DNA from: Kiritimatiellia bacterium
Lineage (GTDB): Bacteria > Verrucomicrobiota > Kiritimatiellia > JAFGHX01
DNA length: 44,173 nt
Reading direction: 5' to 3'
Assembly: GCA_016929905.1 (NCBI GenBank)
Contig: JAFGHX010000222.1
Span: 1 to 44,173, forward strand
In this document: positions 1 to 9,500 of the stretch, piece by piece
Numbering within the stretch: position 1 is the stretch's first letter
Layout of the letters: each line of letters opens with the position of its first letter
Translations under genes and position numbers: made by a program
The notes under the pieces: model-generated
Seen by the model: the letters and a program-made list of their open reading frames with translations, nothing else
Told to the model about the DNA's origin: nothing
Databases searched by the model: none

Positions 1-89
1 ACGGTCCCACGGTCCTACAGTCCCACGGTCCCACGGTCCTACAGTCCCACGGTCCCACGGTCCTACAGTCCCACGGTCCCACGGTCCTT
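1..89. repeat. 24-bp tandem repeat made of three 8-bp words
   Basis: The window opens with 3.7 perfect copies of a 24-bp unit, itself three related octamers (ACGGTCCC, ACGGTCCT, ACAGTCCC). Copies start at 1, 25, 49 and 73, and the array probably continues beyond the window edge. The minus-strand FecR-LamG gene reads into the array: its last eight codons and its TAG stop (63-65) are repeat sequence. There are no unique spacers, so this is not a CRISPR array. Its octamer period resembles the word arrays seen later in the window. Confidence 0.9.
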
Positions 90-1688
90 CTCCCGCCGTG
101 GCCCTGCCCGGAACTGGGCGCGGACCTCCTCGGCCGACAGCGCGCGGCGGTAGACGGCGATAAGATGGTAGGTGCCGAGCCAGGTCTGGGTGCCCCCTCG
201 CGTCAGTTCGTCGCCCAGTCCCAGATAGAACGTCTCGTCCCAGTCCGTGAATCGGCCCGGAATCGGCCCCACAGGGAAATCCGTCCTGCCGACAATGCGC
301 AGTCCGCGCGTCACGTCGACGCCGTCGGCGTAAATCTTTGCCGTGCCGGCCGCATCCCGGGTATAGACGACGTGGGTCAGACGCGCGGGCGTTCCCACTT
401 GCGCGACAAGCGCTGGCTCGCCCTGTGGGTCGGTCGCCGTGGTTCGCAAGCGGACCTTGTAGCAATCCCCCCAGTGACCGAGCGTGAAATTCCGCCGGCT
501 GCCATCCACAGAAACCGTCAGAATCCGGACCGGTCCCGGCGCCGTGGTATTGCTGCCCTGCCAAGCCGCGGCCGGCACGATCCAGGCTTCAAGCGAGATT
601 TCGTTGCTCGCGCGGCAGGCGCGGTCGATCTTGCGGGCCGGCCCATGCGAGGCCACCAGCGTCGGCTGGGTCAGTTGCAGGCCGCCGCCCGGCAACCACA
701 CGGCGGCGGAACGGTCCAGAATCTTCAGGTCCAGCGGCCTGCCGACGCCGGACACATCACGCACCGTGGCGCCCTGCCCCTCTGCAAACGTGTAGAGCAC
801 GACGGGCCCCCGGCCGGCCGGGCGATGCCGGCCCGTTCTCGTGCGCGTGTCTATCGCCGCATACTGGCCCGCAGCCAGGGCAATCCGCTCCCCGCTCGCC
901 CTGTTCTCGACGGCTACCCGCCCTTCTTCCACATCCACACGGGATGCGGCGGACGTCGCCTCCACGGCAAAACGCGTGCCCAGCGCGCTCATTTCCGCAT
1001 GCGGTGTGCTCACACGGAACTGCTCGCCCGGCCTCAGCGGCGAGACCTGCGCATTGAGCAGGCCGGCTTCGAGCGTGACACGCCTGTGCCGCCGGTCTGC
1101 CCCCTCCACCCGAACCGCGGTGTCCGTGGCCAGTTCGACGCGGGTCGCGTCGGGATAGGTGAGCCACACGACCGCTTGCACGCCGCGGGTCACAACACGG
1201 TCCGAGTCGTAGACCGCCCTTCCCTCGGCCAACGGGACCCGTGTCCCACCCCGTTCTGCGAAGACCTCGCCACGCAGGCGTGCAACGGACGCCACGGCGC
1301 TCTGTGCGGTGACAGCCGGGCCCCAATCGAGGATAGGCCAGCGGCTCGCAAGCAGGAAACCGAACCCGATCAACAGGGCGGCGGCAATACCCGTCACCCA
1401 CCAACCCCACGGCCGGGCGGCGCGGGCAATCGCCGGGCCGGGCCTCCGGGACGGCGTTCCGTGTGGCGCCCGGTCTCGTGTCGCGACGTCCGTATCCGAC
1501 TCTCCTTCCCAGTACGCAACGATCTGAGTCGACACATCGGCCATGAGACTCCACTCGTTCACGTAGTCGACGAACTGTTTTCGTGCGACCTTTTGCTCTT
1601 CGAGCAAACGCCGGAGCGCACCGGCGTCCGCGGCGGAAAGTTCCCGCCGCAGATATCGCTCGAAAAGCTGTTCGTTTGCCACGCTCAT
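63..1688 (-). CDS. FecR-like transmembrane regulator with C-terminal LamG-like domain
   Basis: A 541-aa protein, probably the membrane sensor or anti-sigma partner of the sigma factor encoded just upstream. Residues 5-55 form a helical anti-sigma-like segment without a zinc motif (LFERYLRRELSAADAG). One membrane helix lies near 95-114. A FecR-like beta domain follows (about 135-290, including STPHAEMSALGTRFAVE), then a LamG/concanavalin-like domain (about 300-525, beginning VVLYTFAEGQG) likely to bind a glycan outside the cytoplasmic membrane. The chosen ATG at 1688 overlaps the sigma stop codon as ATGA, indicating translational coupling; an in-frame ATG 13 codons upstream lies inside the sigma gene. 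The C-terminal codons and the stop are supplied by the tandem repeat, so the natural end may have been eroded. The architecture is clear; the ligand is unknown. Confidence 0.85.
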   Translation of the reverse strand: MSVANEQLFERYLRRELSAADAGALRRLLEEQKVARKQFVDYVNEWSLMADVSTQIVAYWEGESDTDVATRDRAPHGTPSRRPGPAIARAARPWGWWVTGIAAALLIGFGFLLASRWPILDWGPAVTAQSAVASVARLRGEVFAERGGTRVPLAEGRAVYDSDRVVTRGVQAVVWLTYPDATRVELATDTAVRVEGADRRHRRVTLEAGLLNAQVSPLRPGEQFRVSTPHAEMSALGTRFAVEATSAASRVDVEEGRVAVENRASGERIALAAGQYAAIDTRTRTGRHRPAGRGPVVLYTFAEGQGATVRDVSGVGRPLDLKILDRSAAVWLPGGGLQLTQPTLVASHGPARKIDRACRASNEISLEAWIVPAAAWQGSNTTAPGPVRILTVSVDGSRRNFTLGHWGDCYKVRLRTTATDPQGEPALVAQVGTPARLTHVVYTRDAAGTAKIYADGVDVTRGLRIVGRTDFPVGPIPGRFTDWDETFYLGLGDELTRGGTQTWLGTYHLIAVYRRALSAEEVRAQFRAGPRREKDRGTVGL

Positions 1689-2233
1689 CGGGCTGTCTCC
1701 CAATCCTGCAAATGGCTCAACACGCATTTGCGAAGCCTGTCGCGCAGCCGGGACAGCGCCATGCGCACGGCTTCGACGCTGCGCCGGTGGATCTTGGCGA
1801 GCACGTCACACGATTTCCTCTCGGCATAAAAACCGGAGAGCAGCTTCACGCCGCCCTGCTGCAGCTGGAACATGCACTTCTCCAGCGCTTTTCGCATCAA
1901 AATCTGGCGTTCGGCCATACCCTCGTCCATCTGCTGCTGGACGACTTCGTGGACGAGATCCTCGAGCGCTTCCTCTTCGACCGGAATCTCGGCTTTCCGG
2001 GCACGCAGCGTCTCCATGACCTTGAAATGCACGATCCGCCGTGCCCAGCTGTACACGTTCGTTCCCGGCCGGTACTCCTGCCACTTCTTCATCACCACCA
2101 GGTAGGCATCCTGCACGGCGTCCTTGGCCAGTTCCCAGTCCCGCAGCATGGCGAACGCGTAGCTCACGAGCGCCGGCTGGTACTTGAACGCCGCCTTCAC
2201 CACCTCGTCCTGGGTTGGCCCCTTCTGAGTCAC
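1685..2233 (-). CDS. ECF RNA polymerase sigma factor (Rhodopirellula/Verrucomicrobium type)
   Basis: A short sigma-70-family protein of about 182 aa. Region 2 is visible as the helix pair around DWELAKDAVQDAYLVVMKKW, followed by YRPGTNVYSWARRIVHFKV, a pattern typical of PVC-phylum ECF factors. Region 4 is the C-terminal helix-turn-helix (DVLAKIHRRSVEAVRMALSR). I chose a GTG start at 2233 because AAAGGA lies 10 nt upstream; an ATG at 2287 would add 18 unconserved residues. The stop overlaps the FecR-LamG start by 4 bp, so the two form one operon in which the membrane protein presumably controls this factor. The family is certain; the start is less so. Confidence 0.88.
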   Translation of the reverse strand: MTQKGPTQDEVVKAAFKYQPALVSYAFAMLRDWELAKDAVQDAYLVVMKKWQEYRPGTNVYSWARRIVHFKVMETLRARKAEIPVEEEALEDLVHEVVQQQMDEGMAERQILMRKALEKCMFQLQQGGVKLLSGFYAERKSCDVLAKIHRRSVEAVRMALSRLRDRLRKCVLSHLQDWETAR

Positions 2234-2347
2234 CGCCGTATTGTCCTTTCCATATCGATCATGCAGAAGACACGCGAAACGTAACATACGACAACGCCGT
2301 TTTTCGGGCTCTGCAGACTCGCACCCGCGCCAACATCGGGCCGAAGG

Positions 2348-2385
2348 CTAACATCCGCGGCAACGATCGCCGGTTCAGATGTTAG
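2348..2385. promoter_or_regulatory. 38-bp dyad at the 3' end of the PaaX-like gene
   Basis: Perfect 8-bp inverted arms, CTAACATC (2348-2355) and GATGTTAG (2378-2385), enclose 22 bp that include ACGATCG. The element overlaps the last codons and TGA stop (2375-2377) of the PaaX-like gene and lies about 115 bp upstream of the sigma-factor start. It matches the dyad at 3243-3280 at 29 of 38 positions with identical spacing. It could be an operator for the PaaX-like regulator acting on the sigma/FecR operon, or a hairpin terminator; there is no T-tract. Confidence 0.6.
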
Positions 2386-3232
2386 TCAGCCTGCGACGTT
2401 TCGGCGCTTTCCGCGCCCGGCGTAAAGCCTGCCCCACTTCATAGACGAACCGCTCATGCAGGTTGTACACCTTCGGGCCAAGATACCCGGCAGGATGCAG
2501 TTCGGCCGGAAGGAGAGGGTCTTCCGCCATCGCACTGAGATAGCCCGAGACCTCCTCCCGGGCCAGACTCCGAACGGTCGACTCCGATAAATTACCGGAG
2601 TAGACGCGCGCCAAATTGTGCTCAAACACCTCGCCATACCAGCTCTGTATCTGCCGCAACCGCTCGAAATCCCACGCCGACTCCACGACGTCCTGCGTAC
2701 GGCGCCCCAGCACGGTTCTGGACTCAAACAGAAAGGAGACGGACTCCACGTTCAGGGACTGAATCAGATCGTCATACTCCGGGCGGACATCCCGTGCACT
2801 GACCCAGACGCTGCGCTGCAGACAGCCCATCCGCATTCTTTCCAGGAAGGACCGCAGTCCGTCACGAAAGGCCCGGTTCTTCTCCTCCACATCGTACGCG
2901 AGCAGGTACCAGATGCCGCGCCACTTCTTCTTCCAGAATCGCTGCGGATTGAGACCGGGCGGAAGCCGCTTCTTCCCCTCCTCGGTCACGATCAAGACCG
3001 GTTCGTTGTCTTCCGAGCGCCGATAGGCGATAAATCCAGCCTTGCGCAGCCTTCGGACGGCGTTGTAGTAGGCCTCGCGGCTGGGGAAGGAGTTCTCCCA
3101 CATGACAGCGCGGCCCCACGTTGTCGACATCTGCACGTGGCATGCGAGCAGATCCACGAATGCCTCCGCCGCACGGCGCCGAATGACAGGCAGCGACAGA
3201 TCCGGATGATGGAAATAGGATCGCAAGTCCAT
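2375..3232 (-). CDS. PaaX-family transcriptional regulator
   Basis: A 285-aa protein with the three-part layout of PaaX-type repressors. An N-terminal winged helix includes SREAYYNAVRRLRKAGFIAY. A central Cas2-like ferredoxin fold follows (WRGIWYLLAYDVEEKNRAFR then LQRSVWVSARD). The C-terminal domain contains AEDPLLPAELHPAGYLG. PaaX regulators usually respond to acyl-CoA-type ligands, but the effector here cannot be read from sequence. I start at the ATG at 3232 because the homologous region begins there; the open frame continues about 95 codons upstream without recognisable content. The gene is framed by two matching 38-bp dyads, one ending 10 bp upstream of the ATG and overlapping the predicted -10, which suggests autoregulation. 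It reads toward the sigma/FecR operon and may control it. Confidence 0.82.
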   Translation of the reverse strand: MDLRSYFHHPDLSLPVIRRRAAEAFVDLLACHVQMSTTWGRAVMWENSFPSREAYYNAVRRLRKAGFIAYRRSEDNEPVLIVTEEGKKRLPPGLNPQRFWKKKWRGIWYLLAYDVEEKNRAFRDGLRSFLERMRMGCLQRSVWVSARDVRPEYDDLIQSLNVESVSFLFESRTVLGRRTQDVVESAWDFERLRQIQSWYGEVFEHNLARVYSGNLSESTVRSLAREEVSGYLSAMAEDPLLPAELHPAGYLGPKVYNLHERFVYEVGQALRRARKAPKRRRLTNI

Positions 3233-3242
3233 GACGGGGTGA

Positions 3243-3280
3243 CTAACGTCTGCGTCCACGATCGTTCTATCAGATGTTAG
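3243..3280. promoter_or_regulatory. 38-bp dyad (putative operator) upstream of the PaaX-like gene
   Basis: Arms CTAACGTC (3243-3250) and GATGTTAG (3273-3280) enclose a core with CACGATCG. It has the same length and spacing as the dyad at 2348-2385 and is 29/38 identical to it. It overlaps the predicted -10 hexamer and ends 10 bp before the start codon, as expected of an autoregulatory operator. Confidence 0.65.
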
Positions 3281-3302
3281 CCTTTTGAGTCCGCCATGTC
3301 CA
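3274..3302 (-). promoter_or_regulatory. Sigma-70-like promoter for the PaaX-like gene
   Basis: On the minus strand TGGACA (3302-3297) is followed after 17 bp by TAACAT (3279-3274), with the start codon at 3232. The -10 hexamer lies inside one dyad arm. The rest of the 245-bp gap to the end of the first giant gene (3281-3525) shows no other gene or clear signal. Confidence 0.45.
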
Positions 3303-3525
3303 TCCCCTTTTCGGTCAACACCTGAGGATTCGTCTTCCAAAACAGCGCCGAGACATCGAAGACGGAAACTTACGACTGCTGCTCCCGCGGTCGGCCCCGC
3401 TCGGGATTCGCCGAACACGCCGAACTTGTGGCCCGTCATCGGACCGCTCGGGCAGACGAGCACGTCTTGTTTTCCGATGAAGGTTTCGGCGACGCGCCTG
3501 GGGTTGCGGCGAGGCAACGGACACG

Positions 3526-6500
3526 TCAGTCCATCCAGACGCGGCCCCGGTAGTACGTGCTGACGTTGGTGGCGGGCGGCTGCTGGTAGGTGACCGTCTG
3601 GCCTTGGCCCAGGATGTTGGTATAGCCCGGGACGGGCGTCCAGAGGCCTGCGCCGGCGAGGCCGGTGCGTTGTTCGAGCCGGTAGTAGCGGCTTCGGCCT
3701 TCGTAGCCGGTCCCGGCCGCCTGCACGGCGGGGAACGACACGATCACGTTGCCGTTGGACGCGGCAAGGTCGACCTGGAACCGGTCGCCGGCGTTATCGG
3801 GATCGGTGCCGGCGACAAATTCGTCGATGTTCGAGAACGCATCGCCGTCGGCGTCCGCGCCGGCCGTTTCACCCGTGCCAGGCAGGTACGCCTGTTCCCA
3901 GGCGTCGGGCATGCCGTCCTGGTCGGCATCCTCGGCGGCGGCGAGCAGGCGGCGCGCGAGCGACAGCTCGAAGTCGAGAAGCAGGTCACTGCTGTCCAGC
4001 GCGCCGTTGAACAGTTGCACGGCCAGCATGTTCGTGCCGGCCACCAGGGCGGGGATCTCGCCGCCGGTGAACGAGGCCGTCCAGTCGGCCGGGTTCGTCC
4101 ACACGGCGCTGAACGAATCGCAGGCATTGAAGCTGCCCGGCGCGCCGGGCATGTTCACGCGCGCGGCTTCATGGCCGTTGACCCAGACGATGAACGCGTC
4201 ATCGAAACGGGCCCACAGCTTCAACTCGCCGACCGACGCGGGCTGCTCGACCGTGAACGGCTTGCGCAGGAATACGCACGCGTAGCGGTCGCGCATGTCG
4301 TCGAGCGTCGTGCCGTAGCTCAGCCCGCCATACCCGAACGGAGCGGCGCCGCTCGCCCAGCCGGAATCGTCGAAGCCGGGCGCACACCACTCGCTGGGCG
4401 GGCTGGACGCCTCGGCGGTGCCTTTGCGGTAGCGCCAGGTCGCGCCCTTCGCCACCGGCACGTCCACCACCGTACCGCCCGCCGTCGTCAGGGCGGTCAG
4501 CTGCATGTCCATGACCAGGTCGCTGCTGCTCGGTCCGCTCTGATGCACCTCGACCGCGAGCAGATTCGAGCCGCTGTTCAACGCGTCCTTGTACGCGGTC
4601 AGATCGATCAGTTCGTAGCTGCCGCCTTCGTGCCCCGTCGACAGCGTGGTGTACAGGACCGTGCCGGCCGGCATCGCCCGGCGGGCCACCTCCTGCCCAT
4701 TCAGCCAGGCGACGAACCCGTCGTCGTAGTTCACGTAGAGCTTGAGGCTGGTGACGGCCGACGGATCAGCCTGCAACTGGAACGTCTTGCGGAAATAGGT
4801 GGTGGGGTGCTTGTTGGCCGAATCGGCCCCGTACGAAACCGTGGTATCGATATAGGCCTCGCCGTAGCCGAATACGGCATTCGCGGCGCTCCAGCCCGAG
4901 TCGTCGTACGCGACGCTCCGCCATGCCGTGCCGAGGTTCGTGCCGGTGTCGTTGAAACGCCAGCTTGCCTGCTTCGCGATCAAGTCCGCCGCGGTGAGCG
5001 GGCTGTGCGCGCGCAGCATCAGGGCGTTGACGTAGAAGCGCGTGTCGTTGTCGCCGACCGTCACGACCGCGTCGCCGTCGGGACCGGCCTCGACACCGGC
5101 GAACCGCGCGACGTACCCGTTCTCCGTGTTGTACCCGCACAGGATCGCCGTGGACGGGTCGTCGGGCCCCAGCATGTCGGACCCGGGCGTGCTCTGATTT
5201 TCGAACGCCGCCACGTCCGAGAGGGTCACGACCATCGTCCGATCGGTGTAGGTAGGCTCGCCGCGGTTCCCGAACACGACCAATTCGTAGTGCAGGCTGG
5301 GATCGAGCCCGGTGAACGTGAGGACCAAGTCGGGCGCGCTGTAGCCGATGTAGCCGTGGCAGTCGACGACGCCGTCGAACACGCTGTACGCGTCGGTGCC
5401 GGCGGCGGGGTGGCCGGGGGCGGAACTGCCCGCTCCGCCCCCGCCGCTCACGGCCAGCGTCACGCCGGCCCCCTGCCCCGTGTTGAAGTCGATCAGTTCG
5501 CCGGCCGTCGTGCCCGAGTTGGAGTAGGTTGTGATCCTGTTGGTCGGCTGGCCCGCGAGCCACACGAGATCGTTGTAGGCGATGAAGAGCCGGTCGTTGT
5601 CGCGGATGGTGTGCGTGTGGGTCGTGCGGCCGCCGAGGTTCGCGTTCGAGGCGCCGCTGAGCGTGACGACCAGCGTCTCGTCGGGCTCCTCCAGCCCGTC
5701 GTCGATCACGGCGGCCGGAATCGTCTTGGCCGTCGCGCCGGCGGCAAAGGTGAGGGTGCCGTTTGCGAGCGTGTAGTCGACGCCGCCGGGCGCGGCCGTG
5801 CCGCCGGTGACGGCGAAGTCCACGCTGACGGCCACGACCACCGATTCGCTCAGCGCGACCTGGAAGCCGACGGTACCGACCGATTCGCTCTGCTCGGATG
5901 CGGCGTCCGCAAACTGGACGACCGGCACGGGCGTTGTGGCGCTCGCCGGCGCGGTGTAGTCGGAACTGCCCGCCGCGTTGAAGGCCTGCATTCTGTAGTC
6001 CAGCGCCGTGCCGGGCGGCAGGCCGGTATCGGTGTAGGCCGTGGCGCCCGCGGCGACGGTGGCCAGATTCGTCCACGCGCCGCCGCTGGGCCGCCGTTCC
6101 AGCCTGAACCCGTCCTCGTTGTTGCTGTTGTCGGCCCACGCGAGCGCGATGCGGCTGGCGCTGAGCGCGGCGGCGGCCAGGCTGCCGGGCGCGGCGGGCG
6201 GGCCTTGGGGCGTGGTGGCCTCGGCCGTGTTCGAGTACAGGGAATACCCGTCGGAATTGTAGGCCTGGATCTTGTAGGTGTAGGTCGTGCCCGCGAGCAG
6301 GCCCGTATCGCTGCGCGCGGTGCTGTTGGCGCCGGCTGCCGGAAGCGTGACCCACACGGAGCTTCCGCTCTGGCGGCGGTCGATTCGGAAGCCGTTCTCG
6401 TTGTCGCTGTTGTCGGTCCAGGCGAGGTCGATGCGGGTACTCGACACCGCCGAAGCGGTGAGACCCGATGGGGGGTCCGGCAAGTCGAGCGGCCCGGCAG

Positions 6501-9500
6501 ACGCGGCGCAGGTCAGCTCGATGTCCATGAAGATGTCGCTGCTGTCCGGCGCGGACTGGTGCACCTCGACCGCCAGCGTGTTCACGCCGTTGCGCAGCTT
6601 GCCGATGTGCGCGGCCAAGTCGAACGCCTGGTAGCTGCCCGCCGAGTGGCTCGAGGCCAGGGTGCTGTAGGAAACGGTTCCGCCGGGCATGGCGCCGCGC
6701 GCGAGTTCCTCGCCGTTGAGCCAGGCGACGAACCCGTCGTCGTAATCGGCGCGCAAGGTGAAGTGGGTGACGTTGCCCGGCTGGACGCCCAGGGTGAAGG
6801 CTTTGCGGAAATAGGTGGTGATGGGCTTGTTGGCCGGGTCGTCGCCGAATGAGACCGTCGTGTCGATATTGGCGTAGCCGTAACCGAGCGGCGCGTTGCC
6901 GTGCGCCCAGCCGGAATCGTCGTAGGACGCGCTGCGCCAGGCCGACCCCAGATTCTCGCCCTTGTCATGGTATTTCCAGCCGGCCGTCAGACTCACCAGC
7001 CCGCCGGAATTGGCCGCGCCCGGCGTGCCGCCGGCGCCGAGGCTCGCAGCCCAGTTGACCGGGTCGTTGCCGTAGGCGGCCGCGTCCTGCCGCTCCAGCG
7101 ACGGCCCGCCCCCGTCCGTATTCTCCGGCCAGGGCGTGTTGTTGTCGTAGGCCACGCGGTCCACGCGGACGTAGGGGACCAGCCCGCCGGCCTCGGGGTC
7201 CGGCGGATCGGGTTTACGCAAGCTGACACTCTCGCCGCCGTTGTCGAGAGAGCCGATCCAGGGCCCGAAGATCTGCACCTGGGCGGGGATGCCGTACGCG
7301 GCGCGAAATGTGGACGGCGTCATGCCGACCACCAGCGCACACTCGCGCGCGCCCAGGACGACGCTGCCCGGCAGCGCGAAATCCACTCCGTCGGTGAGCT
7401 TCCACGTGTTCTGCGGATGGCTCTCGTCGTAGAGCGCCACGGGCGCTCCGCTCATGTTGTACAGCTCGATGAACTCGGCGCCGCCGGCCGCCGGGTTGTA
7501 CATCAACTCGTTGATCACGACCGGCCCGATCCGCGGCGCGCTGTTCGCCAGGCCCGTGCCGGACCGGAACTCGGCGAGGCTGGCGGGATTGTCTGCGCCG
7601 AACGTCCGGCTTGCCATCGCCGTGAAATCGACCTGCCCGTCGCTGCGCGCGTAACGGCCGAACGACACCCCGTTCTCGGCCGCGCCGAAATCGGCAATCA
7701 CGCGGTACCCGGTGAGGTTGCCGCCGGCATCCGCCGCGCACAGCCAGACGTCGTCGCCGTGCGAACTGAACGCGAAGCAGGCCGGGTTGTTCGTGTCGGC
7801 GTTGAACTGGTACTCGTAGAAGACCTTGTACCCGCCCGCCGGCAACACGGTCCCGTTGGGAATCCGGTACTTCTTGAGGCTCTCGACGCTGTCGCTCAGA
7901 TACCAGCCGCCGATATCGACGGCCGACGCGCTCCGGTTGCAGAGTTCGACGGCGTCTTCGAGCGGCGGATCGGTGTGGGTGAGCACCTCGCTGATCACGA
8001 CGCCGAGGTCGGCGTCGTCGCCGCCGGGCGACCCGCCGTAGTAGTAGCTCGCACGCCAGTTGGCCGGGTCTTCCCAGTGCTCGTTCGCGTACGGGCTCAG
8101 CGCCGTCATGACGAGGGAATACCCGCCGCCGTCGGTTGGCGCGTACCAGCCGTCGCCGTACTGGAACGACAAGATCTTCTCGTTATAGGCGTCGCGCAGT
8201 TCCAGCCGCTCGCCCCCGTTGTCAAGCGCGCCCGTGTACTGGCCGCCCACCCGGATACCGGAACCGTACAGAGCGGTGAAAGCGGTCTGGTCCCGCACGA
8301 CCACGATGTATTCGCCGGCCGCCAGCGTCGTGCCGGCCGGGAACGTGAAGGCCATGCCCTCGACGAACGAGACTCCCGAAATGTCCAGCGAACCGCTCCG
8401 CGTGTTTTTCAGCTCGATGAACTCATACTCCTCGCCGTTGTCCGGGTTGTACATGATCTCGGTGATGCGCAGGTACTGCTGCGCGGAACTCGGACTGCCG
8501 GGGTAGGTGTGCGAGACAGCCAGCGTGCCGTTGTCGCGCCACAGTTCGATGGTCTCGCCCCAGGCCGTGAGCTGCCCCTTGTAGTCGCCCTGGACGAACA
8601 GGCCTTCGCCGCCCTTCGGACTGGTCGACCGGCATCGGAACGCGTACGCGTCGGGCGAGACGTACATGGCGTTGTTGGCCCGGATCACCGTGCCCGCCTT
8701 GAACGTGTGCTCGACGGCGTTCGAGAGGCACCACCCGGAGATATCCACCGCATAGGCGTTCGGGTTGGCGATCTCGATGTACTCCTCGGCCTGATTCCCC
8801 GAGGCGGGCCTGAACTCGACCGTGCCGATGTCCAGCGCGGGGTTCGCGGGCTGCGCGTCGGGCACGATGCCGCCGTTGCTGACGTGATGGGTGCTGTACA
8901 CGTGCGTGCGGCGCGGCGCCAGGAACTCGGCCTTCAGCCGCGCCACAATGCCCGTCAGCATGGGATAGCCGTAGTGGTCCCCGCCCTTCTGCGCGCCCCA
9001 CACCTGGGCGTCCAGCACCGCGTCGTTGGCCAGCAGGTCGACCAACGCGTCCAGATGGTTCTCGTAGCGGCGCTGCCCGTACGGCGTGCCGGCCGGCTGC
9101 AGGAACCGGTCCATCAGCGTGCGGAACCGGCGCGCGAACATCTGCTGGATCTCCGGCGTGTCGTGCATGGCATCGATGAAGTACTGATACCAGCCGGGGT
9201 CGGCGGTCTGGGCCGCGCGCGTCGAGTCGCCGAACAGCGGATGCGAGTACGGGTCCTTGTTCGCGTAGATGACGGCCCAGTCGCCCCAATGCCGCCCGAA
9301 CGAAAGATCCACGTCCCACGGGAACATCACCCATTCGCGGCTGCCGTCGCTGTCGCGGTAGTAATAGTAGTTCTTGTAGATCCTGTCTTCGTCGTGGATG
9401 AGCGAACGCAGCGCCATGTGGTCGAGCGACCACGCAAGGTCCACGTTGTCGAACAGGAAGTTGCGCCGCGCCGTGCCGGTCAGTTTTATCCCGTTGATGA

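Noticed and set aside
1..89. CRISPR array at the window start
   Set aside because: The units are contiguous, with no unique spacers, and no cas genes are nearby.
2375..3232. Cas2 nuclease, suggested by the ferredoxin-like central segment
   Set aside because: The flanking winged-helix and C-terminal domains match the PaaX architecture and there is no Cas1 or repeat array.
3526..3620. PEP-CTERM or LPXTG sorting signal at the end of giant 1
   Set aside because: There is no terminal hydrophobic helix or sortase motif; the C-terminus is a beta-type module.
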